This document shows, piece by piece, positions 10,910 to 20,047 of a stretch of 64,000 nt of DNA. Positions within the stretch are counted from its first letter, which is position 1; every line of letters starts with the position of its first letter. Source of the stretch: JAOUEA01 sp963810915 (GTDB taxonomy: Bacteria > Actinomycetota > UBA4738 > HRBIN12); contig CAWEPH010000001.1 of the NCBI GenBank assembly GCA_963810915.1, positions 1 through 64,000 of the forward strand. Direction: 5' to 3'. The notes beneath the pieces were generated by a model that was given only the letters and a program-made list of their open reading frames with translations, did no database searches and was not told the DNA's origin. A program made the position numbers and the translations under genes.

Positions 10910-11658
10910 CAGATCGGGGGCCAGGGGAACGGGCGCCCCTCGCCGGGCTCCGGCAGCGTGCGTGTGTCGAGCAGTCGTCGCACGCGGCGTCGCATCGCCT
11001 CGATCTCCTCCGGCAGCAGCAGAGCCTCAAGGGTGTCGCACAGACGCTGCGAGGATGCGAGCGCGGCGAGGAGACGTTCGAGGTCCTCGAGCCGGGCGGG
11101 TGCGATCGGCTCGCCCGCGTACTCCCAGATCACCGTGCGCAGCTTCTCGTCCTCGTTGAAGCAGACGCCGTGATCGATCAGGAAGATCGTGCCGTCGGCC
11201 GCGATCAGGCAGTGCCCGCCCTTGCGGTCCGCGTTGTTGATCACGGCGTCGAAGAGGGCCACGTCCCGGAATGCGCCGACGTGCGTCTGCTGGAGCGTGA
11301 AGTAGTGCTCCGACGGGTCGAACTCGACGAATAGCTGCGCGGAACCGATCCCCTCGGGGCCGTCGCGGAGCACGGTGGGCGGGACGTGTGGCCACCCGAG
11401 TTCCCGCGCCACGACGTACGCGGCGACCTCGCGCTGCGCCAGCGTCCCCTCGGGGAAGTCCCACAGGGGGATCTCGCCGCGACGGGGCTTGTAGATGGCG
11501 AGGGTCCGCTCCGTGTCGGGCATCGTGGCCTCCGCCAGGAAGGTGTAGTTGGACGAGTTCGGCATCAGCCCGAGGATCCGGAGGTCCCCGCGCACCAGGG
11601 CCTCGGGGACGCCCGGGTCGCTCAGTCCCGCTTGGAGTGCCCGTTCATCGCGGGACAC
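10909..11658 (-). CDS. SCO1664-family protein (kinase-like fold)
   Basis: About 249 residues. It belongs to the actinobacterial SCO1664 family, remotely similar to PI3/4-kinase-like folds, with INNADRKGGHCLI and the putative metal-binding FLIDHGVCFNEDEKL matching the HRD/DFG-like positions. The biochemical role is not established. The GTG start at 11658 overlaps the end of the DUF3090 gene, as is usual in this trio. Histidine phosphatase, DUF3090 and SCO1664 genes form a conserved actinobacterial cluster that normally continues with mshC; here ogt follows instead. Confidence 0.85.
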   Translation of the reverse strand: MSRDERALQAGLSDPGVPEALVRGDLRILGLMPNSSNYTFLAEATMPDTERTLAIYKPRRGEIPLWDFPEGTLAQREVAAYVVARELGWPHVPPTVLRDGPEGIGSAQLFVEFDPSEHYFTLQQTHVGAFRDVALFDAVINNADRKGGHCLIAADGTIFLIDHGVCFNEDEKLRTVIWEYAGEPIAPARLEDLERLLAALASSQRLCDTLEALLLPEEIEAMRRRVRRLLDTRTLPEPGEGRPFPWPPI

Positions 11659-12143
11659 GCGTGCCCTTCCGGGTCCATGGGATTCCCGCAGAACTGGCAG
11701 GTGGGGCGGCCGCGACCGGCCACCTCCACGCCGTGGCGCGAGAGCGCCAGCATCTGCTCGCGCGAGGCCCACAGACGGATGGTCTCGGGCTCCTGAGCGA
11801 GCAGCGAGCGGGGGTCGTCCTCCTCGACCTCGGGCTGGAACTCCTCGACCTCGAGCAGGAACAGGTCGCGGTCCTGGTCGTACCCGATCGACAGGCGGCC
11901 GGCGCGCCAGCGCGGGTCGAGCGGTTCCTCGAGCGCGAGCTCCTCGTCCGCCGGTCCCGTGCCGGTCTCCACCTCGAGGTCGGCGAGCAGGTCCAGCACG
12001 GAGGCCGCCAGGAGCTCGACCTGCTGCTTCTCCACCACCACGCTCACGACGTCCACGCCGTGCCGCGCCTGCAGGTAGAAGGTGCGGAACCCCGGCTCAC
12101 CGACGGCGTCGGCCGTGATGCGATCGACGGGTCCGAGGTCCAT
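11622..12143 (-). CDS. DUF3090 family protein
   Basis: A 173-residue member of the actinobacterial DUF3090 family. Its C-terminus carries a zinc-ribbon-like pair, CQFCGNPMDPEGHACPA, typical of the family. It is the middle gene of the histidine phosphatase-DUF3090-SCO1664 operon, with a 4-base gap upstream and a 37-base overlap downstream. The function is unknown. AGGA lies close upstream of the ATG. Confidence 0.9.
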   Translation of the reverse strand: MDLGPVDRITADAVGEPGFRTFYLQARHGVDVVSVVVEKQQVELLAASVLDLLADLEVETGTGPADEELALEEPLDPRWRAGRLSIGYDQDRDLFLLEVEEFQPEVEEDDPRSLLAQEPETIRLWASREQMLALSRHGVEVAGRGRPTCQFCGNPMDPEGHACPAMNGHSKRD

Positions 12144-12147
12144 CGCC

Positions 12148-12837
12148 CTATCCTCGCAGGTTCCCGTGGGCGCGCGGCTCGGGGGCGGTCGGCGCCTCTT
12201 CCCACGGCGGCGGCGCGCCGTCGGGGCCGAAGCGGGCCAGCCCACCGGCGTCGTTGACCAGGTGCACGTGGGTGCGGCCGTGGGTGCCGAGGCTCACCAC
12301 CGAGACGGAGGCGGTGTCGATCACGATGCGCTGGAAGGCGTCGAGGGGGGCGCCCAGGAAGTGGTTGATGAGGATGCGGACGATGTCACCGTGCGTGGCG
12401 ATCGCGACGCGCCCGCGCCGGTGACGGCGGGCGATCGCATCGACATCATCCGTGACGCGCGCGAGCGCGTCGGCGAACCCCTCGCCACCGTCGGGGAACC
12501 GGAAGGTGGAAGGGGAACGCTGGACCTCCGCCCACCGCTTCGTGCGGCGCAGGCGGGCGAGCGGCTTGCCCGTCCACGACCCGGCATCCATCTCGATCAG
12601 CCCGGGCCGTTCCGACAGGATGAGGCGCTGCGCCGCGGCGAGCGGCTCGACGGTCTGCACGCAGCGTTCGAGCGGGCTCGAGTAAAGCGCGGTCAGGCGC
12701 ACCCCGCCGAACCGCTCGACGAACTGGCGCGCCTGCGCCTCGCCCCGATGGTCGAGCGCGATGCCGGGCGTCTGCCCGTAGAGCGTCTTGCCCGTCTGCG
12801 CGGTGAGGCCGTGGCGGATCAGGAAGAGGGTGGTCAT
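12148..12837 (-). CDS. histidine phosphatase (MSMEG_4193-type)
   Basis: A 229-residue phosphoglycerate-mutase-like phosphatase. The phosphohistidine motif is LIRHGLTA at residues 6-13. The second conserved histidine is in ATHGDIVR. The substrate is unknown. It is first in the conserved trio with the DUF3090 and SCO1664 genes. The start at 12837 follows a reverse-strand -10 box TATGCT (12847-12852) by nine bases. The phoR-like kinase stop lies 26 bases upstream on the same strand. Confidence 0.9.
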   Translation of the reverse strand: MTTLFLIRHGLTAQTGKTLYGQTPGIALDHRGEAQARQFVERFGGVRLTALYSSPLERCVQTVEPLAAAQRLILSERPGLIEMDAGSWTGKPLARLRRTKRWAEVQRSPSTFRFPDGGEGFADALARVTDDVDAIARRHRRGRVAIATHGDIVRILINHFLGAPLDAFQRIVIDTASVSVVSLGTHGRTHVHLVNDAGGLARFGPDGAPPPWEEAPTAPEPRAHGNLRG

Positions 12838-12863
12838 CGAGGCAGCAGCATACGGGCGGTGGC

Positions 12864-14027
12864 TCACGCGTCGTGCGCTGCGGGCAAGGTGACGACGAAC
12901 GTCGAGCCGCGCCCCAGCTCGCTCGTGACGTCGACGGATCCGCCGTGGTTCTCGGCGACGTGCTTCACGATGGCGAGCCCGAGGCCCGTGCCGCCGGTCT
13001 CGCGGGAACGCGCGCGGTCCACACGGTAGAAGCGCTCGAAGACCCGAGGCAGGTCCTTCGTCGGGATCCCGAGCCCGGTATCCGTGACCGTGAGCCGCAC
13101 CGTGTCGTCGTCGCCACTGAGCCCGACCCGGATCGTCCCCCCGGGTCGGGTGTACCGGATCGCGTTGTCCACGAGGTTGCGCACCAGCAGCGAGAGGTCC
13201 CGTTCCGACCCGCGCACGACCTCGCTCCGTCGGCGTCGACGACGAGCGTGAGCCCGGACTCGCGGGCGGCCGCTCTCGAACCGTCCGGTCTCGTCGCTGA
13301 CGATCGTCGTCCAGGTCGATGTTCCGATTGAGCTCGCTGCCCGTCTCCAGACGCGAGAGGTCGAGGAGGTCGGCCACGATCCGCGAGAGGCGCTGTGCGT
13401 CCCGGTCGAGTTGCGCGGCGAACCTTCGGACGGCGGCCGGGTCGTCCTGCGCGGCGTCATGGAGCGTCTCCGCCGCCGCCTGGATCGACGCGGCCGGGGT
13501 CTTGAGCTCGTGGGAGGCGTTCGCCACGAAGTCGCGGCGGACCTGCTCGATCCGCCGCGATTCGGTGACATCGCGCACCACCATCAACACCGAACCATCG
13601 GTGCCGGCGGGTGTGCGCGGTGATCTTCAGCCACCGCGTGGGACTGCCGTATTCGACCTCACCGCTCTCTGCCACGCCGCGTCGTGGCGACGCGTTCGAC
13701 GAGCTCCTTGGCCGCGACCGGGAGCAGCTGCTGGATCGCCGCCGGACGACCGCCGAGGTGACGCGTGACCGCGTCGTTGGCGAAGGCGAGCCGCCAACCG
13801 CCGTCGAACAGCAGGATCCCCTCCTGCATCGTGGTGAGGATCAGGTCCTGGACCTGCCGATCCTCCTCCGACGTGCGATTGCGGCGGTCGAGGGCGTCCT
13901 CGGCCGTCCTCGCTCGCTCCTGCACGCCTCGAAGGACGACGACCTGCGAGCTGCGCCCGAGCCCGATGCCGATCGCGAGCAGCGCGAAGGCGATCGCCAC
14001 AGCGAGGACCCAACCCCACGCATCCAT
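12864..14027 (-). CDS. PhoR/SenX3-like sensor histidine kinase (frameshifted)
   Basis: The probable membrane sensor of the phosphate two-component system. One N-terminal TM segment (WVLAVAIAFALLAIGIGLG) is followed by a PAS domain (ILTTMQEGILLFDGGWRLAF), an H-box NASHELKTPAAS with the phospho-accepting His, an N-box LVRNLVDNAIRYT, and G1/G2 boxes DTGLGIP and GTGLGLAI. The frame shifts near 13678, 13605 and two or more times in 13230-13310; each of the first two is repaired by dropping one base. It is divergent from pstS, with PHO boxes between them. The start at 14027 lies six bases after a reverse -10 box TAGACT (14034-14039). The cognate regulator is probably the gene at 18634. Confidence 0.88.
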
Positions 14028-14056
14028 GCGCTGAGTCTATGGCGACTCGGCCGCGC

Positions 14057-14100
14057 GTTCATCTCGTGTTCATCTGACGATCATCGAGTGTCCATCACTT
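14057..14100 (+). promoter_or_regulatory. PHO box: four tandem 11-bp repeats upstream of pstS
   Basis: Four contiguous 11-mers read GTTCATCTCGT, GTTCATCTGAC, GATCATCGAGT and GTCCATCACTT. The 11-bp period and GTTCA core match the PhoP/PhoB binding unit known from Streptomyces. A -10 box TAGCGT (14106-14111) follows six bases later, the position expected for an activator replacing the -35. The array lies between the divergent kinase and pstS genes and could act on both. Confidence 0.85.
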
Positions 14101-14117
14101 ACCCCTAGCGTCGCGCC

Positions 14118-14137
14118 GTGACGTGACGTGACGTGAC
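14118..14137 (+). repeat. (GTGAC)x4 tandem repeat at the predicted pstS transcript start
   Basis: Four perfect copies of GTGAC begin seven bases after the -10 box TAGCGT, so they would form the very 5' end of the pstS mRNA. Such a short tandem array can gain or lose units by slippage. Confidence 0.7.
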
Positions 14138-14168
14138 GGACGCCCATGAAGGGGAGGTTGGAACCGAC

Positions 14169-15278
14169 ATGAAGATGCGGACCATGGCCAAGGTGCTGGC
14201 CGCGGGCCTGTCGCTCGCGCTGGTCGGCGCAGCGTGCAGCAAGAACGACGACACGAGCAGCGGCTCGGCGTCGGCGGGCGGTGGCTCGACCGGCGTGGCC
14301 CTCACCGGTGCTGGAGCGACGTTCCCCGATCCGATCTACGAGCAGTGGTTCCAGGACTTCCAGGGCGTCGAGTCGGGCGCCCAGATCAACTACCAGGCCA
14401 TCGGCTCCGGCGGCGGGATCGAGCAGTTCACGGCGCAGACGGTCGACTTCGGCGCGTCGGACGCGCCGATGCAGACCGACGAGATCTCGGCGCTCCCGTC
14501 CGAGGCCGTGGAGATCCCGACCGTGCTCGGCGGCGTGGCGGTCGCCTACAACGTGCCGGACGTCGACGACGGGCTGAAGCTCGACGGCACGACGGTCGCG
14601 GACATCTTCGCCGGCAAGATCACGAAGTGGAACGACCCGGCGATCGCCAAGCAGAACTCCGGTATCAACCTGCCCGACATGGACATCTCGGTCGTGCACC
14701 GCTCGGATGAATCCGGCACGACGTTCGTGTTCACGTCGTGGCTGTCCGCCGAGAGCTCCTCGTGGAACAAGGACGTCGGCGCGGACAAGTCGGTCCAGTG
14801 GCCGACCGGCCAGGGCGGCGACGGGAACGACGGCGTCGCGGCCGCGATGACCCAGACGCAGGGGTCGATCGGCTACCTCTCGTTCGACTTCGCTGTGAAG
14901 AGCAACCTGCAGGTGGCGACGATCAAGCGCGACGACGGCACCTACGTCGCCCCGTCGATCGAGAGCATCAGCGCCGCCGGCGGCGCTCTCAAGTTCCCGA
15001 TCAGCCCCACCACCAACATCCTCAACTCCTCGGCGAAGGGCGCGTACCCGATCGCGAGCACGACGTACCTGCTGATCTACGTGGATCAGACGGACCAGGC
15101 CAAGGGGCAGACGCTCGTCGACTTCGTCACGTGGGCCCTCACGACCGGGCAGGACATCGTGACCCAGCTGAACTATTCACCGCTCCCGACGGACATCGCG
15201 TCCCAGGGGCTCCAGCAGCTCGCCAAGGTCTCGTACCAGGGGACGCCGATCCAGGCGTCGTCGACCGTGACGGGCTAG
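14169..15278 (+). CDS. pstS: phosphate ABC transporter substrate-binding lipoprotein
   Basis: A 369-residue lipoprotein that binds inorganic phosphate outside the membrane and delivers it to PstCA. The signal peptide ends in the lipobox LVGAAC. The phosphate-contacting motifs are GAGATFPDPIY, DFGASDAPM and HRSDESGTTFVF. The ATG at 14169 is favoured over the longer frame at 14133 because a lipoprotein signal starts exactly there and GGGGAGG lies upstream. It is first gene of pst-phoU and lies downstream of four PHO-box repeats, so it should be induced by phosphate starvation. Confidence 0.97.
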   Translation: MKMRTMAKVLAAGLSLALVGAACSKNDDTSSGSASAGGGSTGVALTGAGATFPDPIYEQWFQDFQGVESGAQINYQAIGSGGGIEQFTAQTVDFGASDAPMQTDEISALPSEAVEIPTVLGGVAVAYNVPDVDDGLKLDGTTVADIFAGKITKWNDPAIAKQNSGINLPDMDISVVHRSDESGTTFVFTSWLSAESSSWNKDVGADKSVQWPTGQGGDGNDGVAAAMTQTQGSIGYLSFDFAVKSNLQVATIKRDDGTYVAPSIESISAAGGALKFPISPTTNILNSSAKGAYPIASTTYLLIYVDQTDQAKGQTLVDFVTWALTTGQDIVTQLNYSPLPTDIASQGLQQLAKVSYQGTPIQASSTVTG

Positions 15279-15285
15279 GGGCTGC

Positions 15286-16318
15286 GTGGAAGCACCCGGC
15301 CTCATCGCAGCAGAGGGAGCGCCGCCCTTCGGGCGGCGCTCCCAAGCTGTGGACAAGGGGTTCCGCTGGGTGACGGCGGCGACCGCGGCGGGTCTCATCC
15401 TCCTCTTGGTCGCGCTGATCCTCGTCCTCATCGACGGCAGCACCAGGATCTTCTCGACGTTCGGGCTCTCGTTCTTCACGGGGACCGACTGGAACACGGT
15501 TCCCGGGCGCGAGTCGTTCGGCGCATTGCCGTTCATCTACGGAACGTTGGTCACCTCGTTCGTGGCCGTGTTCCTGGCCGTGCCCGTTTCGGTCGGATTG
15601 GCGCTCCTGCTGAACGAGGTCCGGTCCGGCTGGCTGAGCAACCCGCTCGCGACCTTCGTCGACGTGCTGGCGGCGATCCCGAGCATCGTGTACGGCCTGT
15701 GGGGCCTCTTCGTCCTGAAGCCGTTCCTCGACAAGTACATCGAGCCGGCCCTGCAGGACACGCTCGGGAAGATCCCCGTGATCGGCCACCTCTTCTCCGG
15801 GACCACGGTCGGTCCGGACCTGTTCAGCGCGGGCGTGATCCTCGCGATCATGATCGTCCCGATCGTCACGGCGGTGACCCGCGAGGTGGTGGCCACCGTG
15901 CCACGCGAGCTCCGTGAGGCCGCCAAGGCGATCGGTGCGACCCGCTACGAGACGATCCGGCTCGCGGTCCTGCCGTACGCGCGCAGCGGCATCGTGGGCG
16001 CTACGATGCTCGGCCTCGGACGGGCGCTGGGCGAGACGATCGCGGTCTCGTTGCTGGTGGGGAACACGACGCGCGATCAGCACGACGCTGTTCGGGGCGG
16101 GCGTCACGATCCCCTCCTGGATCGCGAGCAGCTTCCGCGACGCGACCAGCGTCGGGCTGCATCGGTCGGCGCTGCTCGGGCTCGCGCTCGTGCTGATCGC
16201 CCTCACGTTCGGCCTCGCTGCGCTCTCGCGTCTCCTCGTCGGGCGCGATCCGCACATCTCGGTGAGCGCCACCGTCGAGGTCGCGGTGGCGGAGGCCGAG
16301 GACGGCTACGGGAGATGA
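15286..16318 (+). CDS. pstC: phosphate ABC transporter permease PstC (one frameshift)
   Basis: Six-TM permease subunit, about 344 residues. The permease EAA loop appears as LREAAKAIGATRYETIRLAVLP. The frame breaks near 16070 (TTRDQHD versus expected TTAISTTLFGAG); one extra base fits, and the length modulo 3 is 1. The GTG at 15286 has AGGGG five bases upstream. A second GTG at 15349 (VDKGFRWV) lies just after a strong hairpin and is an alternative start. It is transcribed with pstS and pstA. Confidence 0.92.
15315..15343 (+). promoter_or_regulatory. strong hairpin between pstS and the pstC membrane domain
   Basis: A perfect 13-bp stem GGGAGCGCCGCCC / GGGCGGCGCTCCC with a TTC loop lies 37 bases after the pstS stop. 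No T-run follows, so it looks more like an mRNA 3'-end stabiliser or processing barrier than a terminator. It would raise PstS relative to PstCAB. Confidence 0.65.
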
Positions 16319-16324
16319 CCGCCG

Positions 16325-17202
16325 ATGAGCGCCGCGACGATGCCGCTCAGCGGCCACGTGAGCCGAGGGCGACGAGCGAAGGACCGGGCGTTCGGGCGTC
16401 TACATGGTCGCCTGCGCGATCCTCACGCTGATCCCGCTGACGCTGATCATCGGCTACGTCGTGATGCGCGGGTGGTCGGCGCTCACCGTCGAACTTCTTC
16501 ACGAAGGAGCCGTCGGGCCCCCTCACCCCGTCGGCCGGTGGCATCGTGCAGTCGTTCATCGGCACCGCCATGATCACCGCGATGGCGGCGGCGATCTCGA
16601 TCCCGCTCGGCATCCTCGCCGCGATCTACCTGGCGGAGTACGGCAAGGGGCGCTTCGCGGCGAGCGTGCGCTTCGTGGCGGAGGTGCTCTTGTCCACCCC
16701 ATCGATCATCGCGGGAGCCTTCATCTGGGCCATCGTCGTCGTGTGGTTGGGGAGCTTCTCCGCCTTCGCCGGCGCGCTCGCCCTCGCCTTCCTGATGTGG
16801 CCGATCATCGCCCGCGCCTCGGAGGAGATCCTCAAGCTCGTGCCGAACGAGCTGCGGGAGGCGGGGCTCGCGCTCGGCCTGCCGCGGTGGAAGGTCATCG
16901 TGAAGGTGGTGCTTCCCACCGCGGGGGCGGGCCTCCTCACGGCGGTGATGCTCGCTGTCGCGCGAGGGCTGGGCGAGACCGCCCCACTCCTGCTCACCAC
17001 GCTGGGCAGCAACTTCATCAACTGGGATCCGGCGAAGGCGACGGACTCGGTCACGTTGCGCCTGTATACCTATGCGCGGACGCCCGTCGAGGCGCTGCAC
17101 ACGATCGCGTGGGGAGGCGCGATCACGCTCCTCGCGCTCGTGCTCGCCCTATCGATCGGGGCCCGCTACGTTAGTCATCGACAACGGAAGAGGCTCTCGT
17201 GA
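16325..17202 (+). CDS. pstA: phosphate ABC transporter permease PstA (two frameshifts)
   Basis: Second PstSCAB permease, about 292 residues. It starts at the ATG (MSAATMPLSG) six bases after pstC. The frame changes near 16396 (RAFG then VYMVACAIL) and near 16494 (LTVE then FFTKEPSGPLTPSAGG); one extra C explains each, and the length modulo 3 is 2. The core contains IYLAEYGKGR and the EAA loop LREAGLALGLPRWKVIVKVVLP. The stop overlaps the pstB GTG start by four bases (GTGA), indicating translational coupling. Confidence 0.93.
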
Positions 17203-17957
17203 GAAGGATCGAAGCATCCGGCTTGAACGCCTGGTTCGGGGCCGCGCACGTTCTGAAGGACGTGAACGTCGTGGCGGAACCGAAGACAGTTACCGCCATC
17301 ATCGGTCCGTCCGGCTGCGGCAAGTCGACCTTGGTCCGCTGCATGAACCGCATGCACGAAGAGATCCGGGGGGCGCGGGTCGAGGGGAAGGTGCTGTTCG
17401 ACGGGCAGGATATCTACGGTGCGGACGTGGATCCGGTCGAGGTGCGACGCAGGATCGGCATGGTCTTCCAGCGCCCGAACCCGTTCCCGACCATGAGCAT
17501 CTTCGACAACGCCGTGGCGGGGGTGCGCCTCGGGGCCGGCCGTATATCGAAGTCCGAGCTCCAGGAGCGGGCCGAGAAAGCCTTGCGATCCGCCGGCCTG
17601 TGGGGCGAGGTGAAGGATCGGCTCCAGACGCCGGGCGGTCGGCTCTCGGGAGGCCAGCAGCAGCGGCTCTGCGTTGCTCGGGCGCTGGCCGTCGAGCCGG
17701 AGGTGCTGCTCATGGACGAGCCGGCCTCGGCACTGGATCCCGCCTCGACCCTCCGGATCGAGGAGCTCGTGATCGAGCTGAAGGAGGCGTACACGGTCGT
17801 CATCGTGACGCACAACATGCAGCAGGCGTCCCGCGTCTCGGATTGGACGCTGTTCATGCTGCTGGGAGAGGCCGTCGAGTTCGCACCGACCGAGAAGGTC
17901 TTCACGAATCCTGATGACCACCGAACGGAGGACTACGTGACCGGAAGGTTCGGATGA
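17199..17957 (+). CDS. pstB: phosphate ABC transporter ATP-binding protein
   Basis: A 252-residue ATPase driving phosphate import. The motifs are Walker A GPSGCGKST, ABC signature LSGGQQQR, Walker B VLLMDEP, D-loop SALD and H-loop VTHNMQQA. The sequence after Walker B reads DEPASALDP, where most PstB proteins have T or C instead of A; this is probably neutral. The start GTG overlaps the pstA stop, and the end overlaps phoU by four bases. Confidence 0.96.
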   Translation: MRRIEASGLNAWFGAAHVLKDVNVVAEPKTVTAIIGPSGCGKSTLVRCMNRMHEEIRGARVEGKVLFDGQDIYGADVDPVEVRRRIGMVFQRPNPFPTMSIFDNAVAGVRLGAGRISKSELQERAEKALRSAGLWGEVKDRLQTPGGRLSGGQQQRLCVARALAVEPEVLLMDEPASALDPASTLRIEELVIELKEAYTVVIVTHNMQQASRVSDWTLFMLLGEAVEFAPTEKVFTNPDDHRTEDYVTGRFG

Positions 17958-18637
17958 TGCAGGAGACTCGGAAGAAGTTCCACGAGGAGCTCGATGACCT
18001 CGAAACCGCCCTTCAACGGCTCGGCGAGCTCGCCGCGAGCTCGGTCCACGAGGCCGTCGCCGCGCTGGTCGAGAACGACCCCGAGCGCTCGCAGAAGGTG
18101 ATCGACGACGACGACATGATCGACGAGCTCTACCTGGAGATCGATCAGGGCGTGCTCGCGCTCCTCGCGTTGCAGGCCCCGGTGGCGTCGGACCTGCGCC
18201 TGGTGTCGGCGCTGATGCACTGCTGTCTCCACCTCGAGCGGATCGGGGACCAGGCCGTGAACGTCGCGAAACTGCACCTCGCCACCGTCGACCTGCCGGC
18301 GAGCGACACCCTGCGTCAGCAGCTGGACGAGATGGGAACCATCGTCGTCAAGATGGTGCGTACCGCGATGGAGGCGCTCGCGCGTCGGGACATCGAACTA
18401 TGCGGGACCCTCACGAGGATGGACGACCCGGTCGATCGCCTGAACCGGGCCACCCATCTCGAGGCGTTGAAGCTCGCCGACGATCCGGCGGCGCTCGACT
18501 GGGGGATGCACATGAACATGGCTGCGAGGGCGCTGGAGCGCGTAGGGGACAACGCTGTCGACATCGGCGAGCAGGCCTCCTACCTGATCACGGGGGAGTT
18601 CCGTGAGTTCACGGACGCCTCCCACCCGGACGCATGA
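17954..18637 (+). CDS. phoU: phosphate signalling protein PhoU
   Basis: A 227-residue, all-helical protein with two PhoU three-helix bundles. The acidic metal-binding signatures are in HLERIGDQAVNVAK and ALERVGDNAVDIGE. PhoU links PstSCAB transport state to the PhoR-type kinase and dampens the Pho response. ATGA overlaps join it to pstB upstream and to the response regulator downstream, so sensor feedback and regulator are co-translated. Confidence 0.96.
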   Translation: MMQETRKKFHEELDDLETALQRLGELAASSVHEAVAALVENDPERSQKVIDDDDMIDELYLEIDQGVLALLALQAPVASDLRLVSALMHCCLHLERIGDQAVNVAKLHLATVDLPASDTLRQQLDEMGTIVVKMVRTAMEALARRDIELCGTLTRMDDPVDRLNRATHLEALKLADDPAALDWGMHMNMAARALERVGDNAVDIGEQASYLITGEFREFTDASHPDA

Positions 18638-19331
18638 ACGACGCGGTACCTCGCATCCTGATCGTCGAGGACGAGGAGTCGTTGGCGGACTCGGTCCGGT
18701 ACAACCTCGAGCGCGAAGGGTTCGACGTAGCGGTGGTGACCGACGGTCGACGGGCGATCGAGCGGTTCAAGGACTTCGCCCCTACCCTCGTCATTCTGGA
18801 CCTGATGCTCCCGGAGATGTCCGGCCTCGACGTCTGCCGGCTGATCCGCCAGGAGATCCGACGTCCCCATCATCATGGTGACGGCCAAGGATGCCGAGGC
18901 CGACAAGGTCACCGGCCTGGAGCTGGGTGCCGACGATTACGTCACGAAGCCGTTCTCGGTGCGCGAGCTGGTCTCGCGCGTGCGCGCCCTGCTACGTCGG
19001 GCTGCGCTCGGCACGCAGCTCCCGCCCGACGAGGTCATCAAGGGAGGCCCCGTCGCGATGGATGTCGGCCGCCATGAGGTGCTCGTCGGCGGTGAGCTCG
19101 TCGGCGTTCCCTCCGAAGGAGTTCGAACTGCTCGAGGCCTTCCTGCGACGCAAGGACCGGCTCCTCACCAGGCTGTTCCTGATCGAGGAGGTCTGGGGGA
19201 GCGACTACGTGGGCGATACGAAGACGCTCGACGTCCACGTGAAGCGGATCCGCCAGAAGATCGAGGACGATCCACACGAGCCGACGCACTTGCTGACGGT
19301 GCGTGGGCTCGGCTACAAGTTCGTCGACTGA
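18634..19331 (+). CDS. OmpR/PhoB-family response regulator (two frameshifts)
   Basis: The probable Pho regulator (PhoP/RegX3 type). The receiver starts RILIVEDEESL, with the phosphoacceptor in LVILDLMLPEMSG and the conserved Lys in DDYVTKPF. The winged-helix domain ends LTVRGLGYKFVD. The frame breaks near 18860 (IRR to VPIIMVTAKD) and 19111 (VGVP to PKEFELLEAFL); the length modulo 3 is 2, fitting two insertions. It overlaps phoU by four bases. It should bind the 11-bp repeats before pstS and before the DUF47-Pit operon. Confidence 0.92.
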
Positions 19332-19343
19332 CGGACGACACTC

Positions 19344-19376
19344 GTTCACCCGGCGTTCACCGGGTGGACATCTCAG
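19344..19376 (+). promoter_or_regulatory. PHO box: three 11-bp repeats upstream of the DUF47-Pit operon
   Basis: GTTCACCCGGC, GTTCACCGGGT and GGACATCTCAG are contiguous 11-mers. The first two match the GTTCACC core of Streptomyces PHO boxes closely. A -10 box TACCTT (19388-19393) follows after 11 bases. This places the Pit operon in the Pho regulon; it is unusual because Pit is often constitutive. Confidence 0.8.
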
Positions 19377-19428
19377 GTCTCGGCCGGTACCTTCGCTCGG
19401 CCATGCGCCGGGTCCGAGGAGACTAGAC

Positions 19429-20047
19429 GTGCCGTTCCAGGTCATCCCACGCGAATTGGCGTTCTTCGACCTGTTCGACCGCCTGGCCGATGGCGTCGTG
19501 ACGGGCGCGATCGACCTCACGGCCATGCTGAACGACCTCCCCAACGCCGAGCGTTATGCCGGCAGGATCCGCGATCTCGAGCACCATGGGGACGACCTGA
19601 CCCATCAGATCTCTGAACCTGCTCAACACGACGTTCGTTGTTCCGTTCGACCGCAAGGACATCCACACGCTCGCCTCATCCCTGGACGACGTCCTCGACG
19701 CGGAAGAGGCGCTCGCCGACCTGCTCGTCCTCCTGCGCGTGCATGAGCCGCTGCCCCAGTTCGTCCTGTTGGTCGACGTGCTCAGACGCGTGAGCACCTC
19801 TGTGGCGGTGGCCGTGCGCGACCTCCGCCATTTCCGCGGGCTCGAGCGCGCGATCAGCGAGGTGAAGCGCCTGGAGCACGAAGGTGATTGGGTGTATCGG
19901 CGCGGTGTGGCCGCGTTGTACTCAGGGGATTACCGACCGCTCGAGGTCCTTATGTGGAAGGACCTCTTGCACGAGGTCGAGGGCGCCGTCGATCGTTGTG
20001 AGGACATCGCCAACACCCTCGAGTCCGTGGTGCTGAAGTTCGCATGA
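19429..20047 (+). CDS. DUF47 (PhoU-like) Pit accessory protein (one frameshift)
   Basis: About 206 residues. DUF47 proteins are PhoU-like helical partners of Pit transporters. Conserved parts are ELAFFDLFDRLADGV, LEHHGDDLTHQI, then after the frame break near 19611 LNTTFVVPFDRKDIHTLASSLDDVLD and DIANTLESVVLKFA. The GTG start at 19429 has GAGGAG about eight bases upstream. One extra base (length modulo 3 is 1) explains the break. ATGA overlap with the Pit gene shows coupling. Confidence 0.9.
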
